From Candidatus Eisenbergiella stercoravium (GTDB lineage: Bacteria > Bacillota > Clostridia > Lachnospirales > Lachnospiraceae): a stretch of 64,000 nucleotides of DNA. The position numbers and the translations under genes were made by a program. The DNA is taken from the NCBI GenBank assembly GCA_019113175.1, contig DXHY01000070.1, positions 58,685 through 122,684 on the forward strand, read 5' to 3'. The notes under the pieces are model-generated. The model ran no database searches. It had not been told where the DNA came from and saw only the letters and a program-made list of their open reading frames with translations. Below, in pieces: positions 59,375 to 64,000 of this stretch (positions within the stretch are counted from its first letter, which is position 1; each line of letters opens with the position of its first letter).

Positions 59375-59422
59375 AGGATACGGTTGTGGCGCTGCGTACA
59401 GAGTAAGAGGAGAGAATGTTAC

Positions 59423-60445
59423 ATGGAAAAGAGGATGAAGAGACTTTTGTGGGGAAGGGCTCATTCAAATGCGGCAGAACTCTCTTATGTCTCGGAAATT
59501 GAAACGGAAAGCTGCAGGATGTTGGACACTGTGGAAAAAACAGAAGAAGAGCTATCCTCTTATTACCTGAGAATGCTCCAGGGAAATACGCCTAAAGAAG
59601 AGATTTTGCAGAAAGAAGAGTCATTAAAAAGAGCGTCAAACAATTTGTTGAAAGCGTGGACACAGACATATTCCATACGTGATGAAATGCGTGGGCGATG
59701 GAAGGATATAAAACGTCAGAAAAAGAAGCATCGGTTTTTTCCGGCACCGCCGACCAACGCTGCCATAGATTTAAAAGAAAAGCAGTCGGTCCATTTTTTT
59801 GCCAGAGGAATGAATATATATAAACTGTTGCTGATCGCTTACATTGGAAGCTTCGCCGGTGTAGTCGTTGAGATGCTGTGGTGCCTGCTTACGAGAGGAT
59901 ATATGGAAAGCCGGGCTGGCCTTGTATATGGCCCGTTTAATCCTTTATATGGCGCGGGGGCTGTATTGTTGACAGTATGTCTTTACAAATACCGAAATCG
60001 GGGAAGCTGGCTCTCTTTTATAGGCGGTATGCTGGTAGGGAGCGTACTGGAATATGTGTGTTCCTGGGGAGAAGAATTGGTGCTGGGGTCCCGTTCCTGG
60101 GATTACAGCAATATGCCGTTTAACATCAATGGGAGGATTTGCCTGCTGTATTCTATATTTTGGGGACTGCTCAGTGTATTCTGGATCAAAAACCTTTATC
60201 CGAGAATTGCCAAATGGATTCTGAAAATCCCCAATCGAATGGGAAAAACGATCACCTGGCTGCTGACAGTTTTTTTTGCCCTTAATATCCTCATGTCAGG
60301 GATTGCCATGTTTCGATGGTCCCGGCGGATAGAGGGGATCGAACCATCCAATGTGTTTTGGGAATGGGTAGACGAACGGTTCCCTGATGAACGGATGGAA
60401 AAAGTTTACGCTAATATGAAATTTACGAACAAGTCTGAAGAATGA
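59423..60445 (+). CDS. PF06541-type membrane protein with N-terminal helical domain
   Basis: 340 residues. The hydrophilic N-terminal part (about 1-115) is helical and Glu/Lys-rich; the C-terminal part has five membrane helices with the family pattern IGSFAGVVVEMLWCLLTRGYMESR, GPFNPLYGAGA, EYVCSWGEEL and RSWDYSNMPFNINGRICLLYS. ATG 59423 follows GAGGAGA; an upstream extension is rejected. It shares the family of the gene at 17967, but is longer. Likely co-transcribed with the glycosyltransferase. Confidence 0.85.
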   Translation: MEKRMKRLLWGRAHSNAAELSYVSEIETESCRMLDTVEKTEEELSSYYLRMLQGNTPKEEILQKEESLKRASNNLLKAWTQTYSIRDEMRGRWKDIKRQKKKHRFFPAPPTNAAIDLKEKQSVHFFARGMNIYKLLLIAYIGSFAGVVVEMLWCLLTRGYMESRAGLVYGPFNPLYGAGAVLLTVCLYKYRNRGSWLSFIGGMLVGSVLEYVCSWGEELVLGSRSWDYSNMPFNINGRICLLYSIFWGLLSVFWIKNLYPRIAKWILKIPNRMGKTITWLLTVFFALNILMSGIAMFRWSRRIEGIEPSNVFWEWVDERFPDERMEKVYANMKFTNKSEE

Positions 60446-60534
60446 GGCAGGTAAAACGGCCGGCTTTTCCGGCTTCAAAGAGGAACTGAAATAACTCAAA
60501 AAAATATGACTAATAAGTGGAAGGAGCGTTTTTT

Positions 60535-61068
60535 ATGAGTCGAACGGTATCGCGTATTTTGTGGATCATAGTTGGTGTACTTCTTATCATCGCAGGGATT
60601 TATTGCCTGTGCAATCCGGATGTCGGACTGCTGTCGTTGTCTTTGTATCTGGGGATTGTTCTGTTGATTTCTGGCATTATTGATATCGTGATTTTCGCGA
60701 AATGTAATCAATACATGATCGGCGCGGGATGGTTTCTGGCAGATGGAATCCTTACGGTGCTGCTGTCCCTGTTTTTGCTGTTTAATCAGGCATTTACACT
60801 GTTGTCGCTGCCTTTTATTTTTAGTATGTGGCTTCTGTTTTCCGGAATAAATCAATTTGTAAATTCATTTGAATTGCAGAATTTGGGCGTCCGGGGCTGG
60901 GGATGGCTGACTGCACTGGGTGTACTGATGGCTGTGGCAGGTTTTTTCTCCCTTTTCGATCCGGTTGCCAATCTGTTCGCATTAAGTGCTTTAGCAGGGC
61001 TTTTGCTGATTTGCGATGGTGTGGCTACGATTGTGCGGGCATGTCTGTCTCACAAATACTGGCGATGA
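60535..61068 (+). CDS. HdeD/DUF308 family membrane protein
   Basis: 177 residues, six predicted membrane helices forming two repeats of three (about 5-25, 30-50, 62-82, 87-107, 120-140, 148-168). Conserved features include the GxxWFLADGIL-like segment in the middle. In Enterobacteria HdeD is linked with acid stress; function in Firmicutes is not established. GGAAGGAG precedes ATG 60535. Part of the envelope cassette. Confidence 0.87.
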   Translation: MSRTVSRILWIIVGVLLIIAGIYCLCNPDVGLLSLSLYLGIVLLISGIIDIVIFAKCNQYMIGAGWFLADGILTVLLSLFLLFNQAFTLLSLPFIFSMWLLFSGINQFVNSFELQNLGVRGWGWLTALGVLMAVAGFFSLFDPVANLFALSALAGLLLICDGVATIVRACLSHKYWR

Positions 61069-61101
61069 AGCGAAACTGCAATATCTGTATCAGGAAAGGT
61101 A

Positions 61102-61740
61102 GTGAATACTGTGAAAACTGCTGTTGTGGATGTGGGTGGAGGCTTGAGAGGTATATATGCCGCAGGAGTATTGGATCGTTGTCTGGATGATGGGATTCAT
61201 TTTGATGTCGGGATTGGCGTTTCTGCGGGCAGCGCGAATGTCGCTTCCTATTTAGCCGGACAGAAGGGCCGTAATTACCATTTTTATGTGGAGTATTCAC
61301 GGATTATGATGTTTTGAAAGCGTCGTGTTCCATCCCTTTTGTCTGCCTGCCTTATTGGATTGATGGTGTTCCTTATTATGACGGAGCTCTTAGTGATCCG
61401 ATTCCAGTTATGAAAGCATTTTCAACAGGCTGTGATAAGGTGGTTCTGATTTTGACAAAACCAGAGGATTTTGTCCGGACTTCGGGAAAAAGATCGAAAG
61501 CTTGCTTTTATGATTCACAGGAAGTATCCGAAAGCTGCTGAGGGGCTGAAGCTGCGCGCTGATCGATACAACAGACAGGTTGAATTGGCCAAAGAATATG
61601 AAGCTCAGGGCAGGCTTTTGATCGTAGCGCCGGATAATACCTGTGGTATGGATACACTGACACAGGATACAGAGGCTATGAAGCAGTTTTACCAAAAAGG
61701 TCTGCATGACGGGGAACAGATTGCTTCTTTCGTTTCCTGA
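61102..61740 (+). pseudogene. Broken patatin-like phospholipase
   Basis: Three reading frames are needed. 61102-61317 codes the start with the oxyanion stretch VGGGLRGIYAAG and the nucleophile elbow GVSAGS, then stops. 61314-61541 continues in another frame with KASCSIPFVCLPYWIDGVPYYDGALSDPIPV, including the dyad aspartate. From about 61490 a third frame codes KLAFMIHRKYPKAAEGL to the end at 61740. Between the first and second parts, about 70 family residues are absent. Both catalytic residues survive, but no single product can contain them. Confidence 0.85.
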
Positions 61741-61825
61741 ATAATCTTTTATACAGGTGAGGCATATGGGAAACCGGCCGGAACTTTCTGTCCGCTGACT
61801 TTTCTGGTGTAAGGCTTTATTGAAT

Positions 61826-62269
61826 TTAGCGGGGGCATTCCCGGATACAGGTATGATAGTCGGAAACAATCTTTCCCAGGGTAATTTCTTCCAGACTTTT
61901 TTTCAAATCATCCCGTATTTTTTCGTAAGAGCGGTCAAGGACCGAATGGATATTCAGTCCAACAGGGCATAAGGAAGAAGGATCCGAATGAACACCTATC
62001 AATTTGGACAGGAAATCCGGTTCCAGTGCTTTGCACACACGGTATAGGTTAATGTCATCGGGAGCACAGTTCATCGTTGCGCCGCCCGTCCCGTATTTTA
62101 CGGATATGATTCCATCACGCTTCAACGCACTCATAATATTCCGGATGGTAACAGCGTTCATACCTGTGGAACGGGATAAAAGTTCACTGGTGACTTTTGT
62201 TTTTTCTCCATACTCATAAATAAAGAGAAGGCAATGAAGCGCAACGGAGCATTTTGTACTGATATGCAT
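61826..62269 (-). CDS. Rrf2 family transcriptional regulator
   Basis: 147 residues, winged helix-turn-helix (about 20-65; KVTSELLSRSTGMNAVTIRNIMSALKRDGIISVKYGTGGA). The pattern SVALHCLLFIYEYGE is typical of Rrf2, with closest resemblance to YwnA-type members rather than IscR. Cysteines are present in SSLCPVG and HTCIRECP but not in the three-cysteine IscR arrangement. Target unknown. It lies next to the transposase and the broken patatin gene. Confidence 0.9.
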   Translation of the reverse strand: MHISTKCSVALHCLLFIYEYGEKTKVTSELLSRSTGMNAVTIRNIMSALKRDGIISVKYGTGGATMNCAPDDINLYRVCKALEPDFLSKLIGVHSDPSSLCPVGLNIHSVLDRSYEKIRDDLKKSLEEITLGKIVSDYHTCIRECPR

Positions 62270-62422
62270 ATTATCTCACTTTCTTAAAGAAATTTATCTT
62301 TGTACAAATATTGTATGTGTCAAGTAATCGTTGGCACTTTTTCTCATTTTTTGATGCCAGTTTATTTGTCTTTTTTTCAGGCAATTCGTTTTAAACGGTG
62401 CCTCTTTATTTTTTTACTCTTT

Positions 62423-63862
62423 TTAACAACAGAATGCTCTTGCAAAAGCTTTCCGTGATGCTGTCCGCATCGCATCCAGCAGCGGCATATGATGGCTGAT
62501 TGCATCAATATATGGGTTCCCTTTCCCGTCTTTCCTGGGTGCTTTCGCTGCACTCAGGCACTTAATGATCTCTTCCATCTGCATGGTGAACACCAGGCCA
62601 TCCGTATACCGTTCGATCGTATCGATCAGTTCTCTGTTCTCTTTCCGGTACAGGGCTTTTGCCATGTTATTCGCCCCATGTACGGACCATCTCATCCTCC
62701 GGTGCTTCATCCGCATTGTGATCGCCGTACAGTTCTGGTTTTCCTGCACTCCCATGTTTTTATACACAATCCCCTTCGGTGCTTCCGGCAGTTCGATCCC
62801 CCTTTCCTGGTATGGGATCAGCCCCTCCCGGTTACTCTCCAGATATTTATATAATTCCCTTGCATTCCTGCTCCCTTTATCTTTCGGGTCATCACTCTCT
62901 ATGCTGTCCGCATAAACCTGGATATATTTCAGCATCTCATCCACTTTCTTCTGCTCCAGGAGCTCTTTGATCTGTTTCTGGGCTTCCGCATCCCGGATCT
63001 TCTTTTTGATCTCCTTATAGATATGGAACCGGTCCAGCTGGAAGAGGGCATCCGGGTCATAAGTCTCTTTGATCCAGCTTCCACCATCCCCGTTCAGGAT
63101 CCGCTGCCCGATCTCATCCGCATCATAGATCTTTTCGATCAGCGCTTCCCGTTTTTGATGGAACTGGCTGCTCTTTTCCATCCCCGCCAGCATCTTCCTG
63201 TTTACCAGGCGGTTCCTTTTCGGGCTGTCTGCCTCCCATCCCTCATACATCGTGAAGACCTTCATCTCCTGTTTTTGCGCCTTCTTATGGCAGGAGTCCT
63301 GCATCCGCAGCCATACCCCATCCATTTCTTCAAAAAGGATTCCTATGGCCTTTTTCCCTTCCGTCTGATCCGCATTCATCTGCCGTACCGCGCATTCCTC
63401 TTCTTCGCTGATCCTCTCCCCCAGCTGCTGAATCAGGTTCCAGACACCTCCATGGCTGATGGTCTGGCCGCAGGTATCACTGATCACATCCGCGCTGACA
63501 CGGTAAGGGGCCTCCGTCACGGTCAGGGCGATCTTTTCCGCGAGGTTTGTGGAAATCAGCCCGATCTTTTCCATCGACATCGCCTTATCCAGCAGATAGA
63601 CATAAGCGGTCGTCCCGTCTTCCCGCACGGTCCGGTAGACCCTCCTGGCATATGTGACCTCCCCGTATACGGTCTTGATCGTGGTCTCACGCTTTCCTTT
63701 ATCCCTGTATGCTTTCCTGTCCCTTTCCCCCGCCAGCTCATCGTCATAACTTTCCAGCATGACCCTGGTGATCATTCTGCCCAGTTCACAGACATAGTCA
63801 AAGACTTTTTTCTCCAGAGTCTTGAAAGATACCAGTTTTTCTTCTACAATAGATTCCATCAT
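62423..63862 (-). mobile_element. ISLre2 family transposase (UPF0236)
   Basis: 479 residues from ATG 63862 (AAAGGAGCC upstream). The N-terminus MESIVEEKLVSFKTLEKKV, KRETTIKTVYGEVTYARRVYR, SHGGVWNLIQQLGERI, GGSWIKETYDPDALFQLDRFHIYKEI and the C-terminal AKALYRKENRELIDTIERYTDG match the ISLre2 transposase family. It appears full length and unbroken, so could be active. I could not fix terminal inverted repeats; a hairpin GGGAAGCAG/CTGCTTCCC lies at 63930-63955 upstream. Marks an insertion hot spot in the accessory end of the window. Confidence 0.92.
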
Positions 63863-63929
63863 ACCGGCTCCTTTACATGTTTTGTTTCGCAACTAACATC
63901 ATAAAGAAAAACGGTATGATTGGGAAGCA

Positions 63930-63955
63930 GGGATTTCCTCTGCTTCCCTTTTTAT
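63930..63955 (-). other. Hairpin upstream of the ISLre2 transposase
   Basis: GGGAAGCAG pairs with CTGCTTCCC around a short loop, then CTTTTTA on the plus strand. It may mark the element end or terminate transcription entering it. No gene is seen in 63863-64000. Confidence 0.45.
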
Positions 63956-64000
63956 TTAGTAACCATTCCTATCTTTGCCAATGATAATTATACACTAACA

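Overview
The window looks like a chromosomal segment from a Gram-positive anaerobe of the Clostridia, most likely Lachnospiraceae. The basis is gene content and style: strong GGAGG ribosome sites, an NAD(P)-type gdhA of the clostridial kind, a DUF5688-type protein, PF06541 membrane proteins, a Na+-translocating decarboxylase operon, a GH25 lysozyme with cell-wall-binding repeats, and gap-pgk-tpiA. No species can be named from sequence alone.

Layout. 1-5.9 kb: one rightward unit with an oligopeptide/nickel-type ABC importer (two permeases, two ATPases), a YqeG-type HAD phosphatase and aroE-aroK-aroQ. 6-17.9 kb: efp, a DUF5688-like gene, tRNA-Arg(CCG), an SH3-domain surface protein, gdhA behind a terminator-like leader, an AI-2E-family membrane protein with cls, alaS, and the short rpsU gene. 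18-27 kb: envelope and chromosome functions (PF06541 protein, GH25 lysozyme, two D,D-carboxypeptidases, metallophosphoesterase, scpA-scpB, flotillin). 27.4-33 kb: a biotin-dependent Na+ decarboxylase/transcarboxylase operon with two different carboxyltransferase subunits. 33-45 kb: thioesterase, AraC regulator, GH51 arabinofuranosidase, an rRNA methyltransferase, carB (minus strand), a GH2 beta-galactosidase and an unknown protein. 45-50 kb: a PHP phosphatase and the glycolytic genes gap-pgk-tpiA.

From about 50 kb the character changes to an accessory region, visibly richer in A+T after about 57 kb. It holds an HtrA protease with a P-loop kinase, a frameshifted AraC regulator, a LysR/alpha-beta-hydrolase locus, two Hsp20 genes behind a CIRCE (HrcA) operator, a remnant of an Rpn-type nuclease, a TetR-controlled envelope cassette (diacylglycerol glycosyltransferase-like enzyme, PF06541 protein, DUF308 protein, broken patatin phospholipase), an Rrf2 regulator and an ISLre2-type transposase.

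The most unusual signal is non-coding. A module of three consecutive hairpins ends in a TGCCGYC-NNN-GGCGGCA stem-loop placed directly before the Shine-Dalgarno sequence. It occurs upstream of three unrelated genes (flotillin, the OadA-like carboxyltransferase and beta-galactosidase), and base pairs co-vary between copies. Other regulatory structures are a terminator inside the gdhA leader, a large palindrome between carB and lacZ, and a pair of 21-bp candidate TetR operators.
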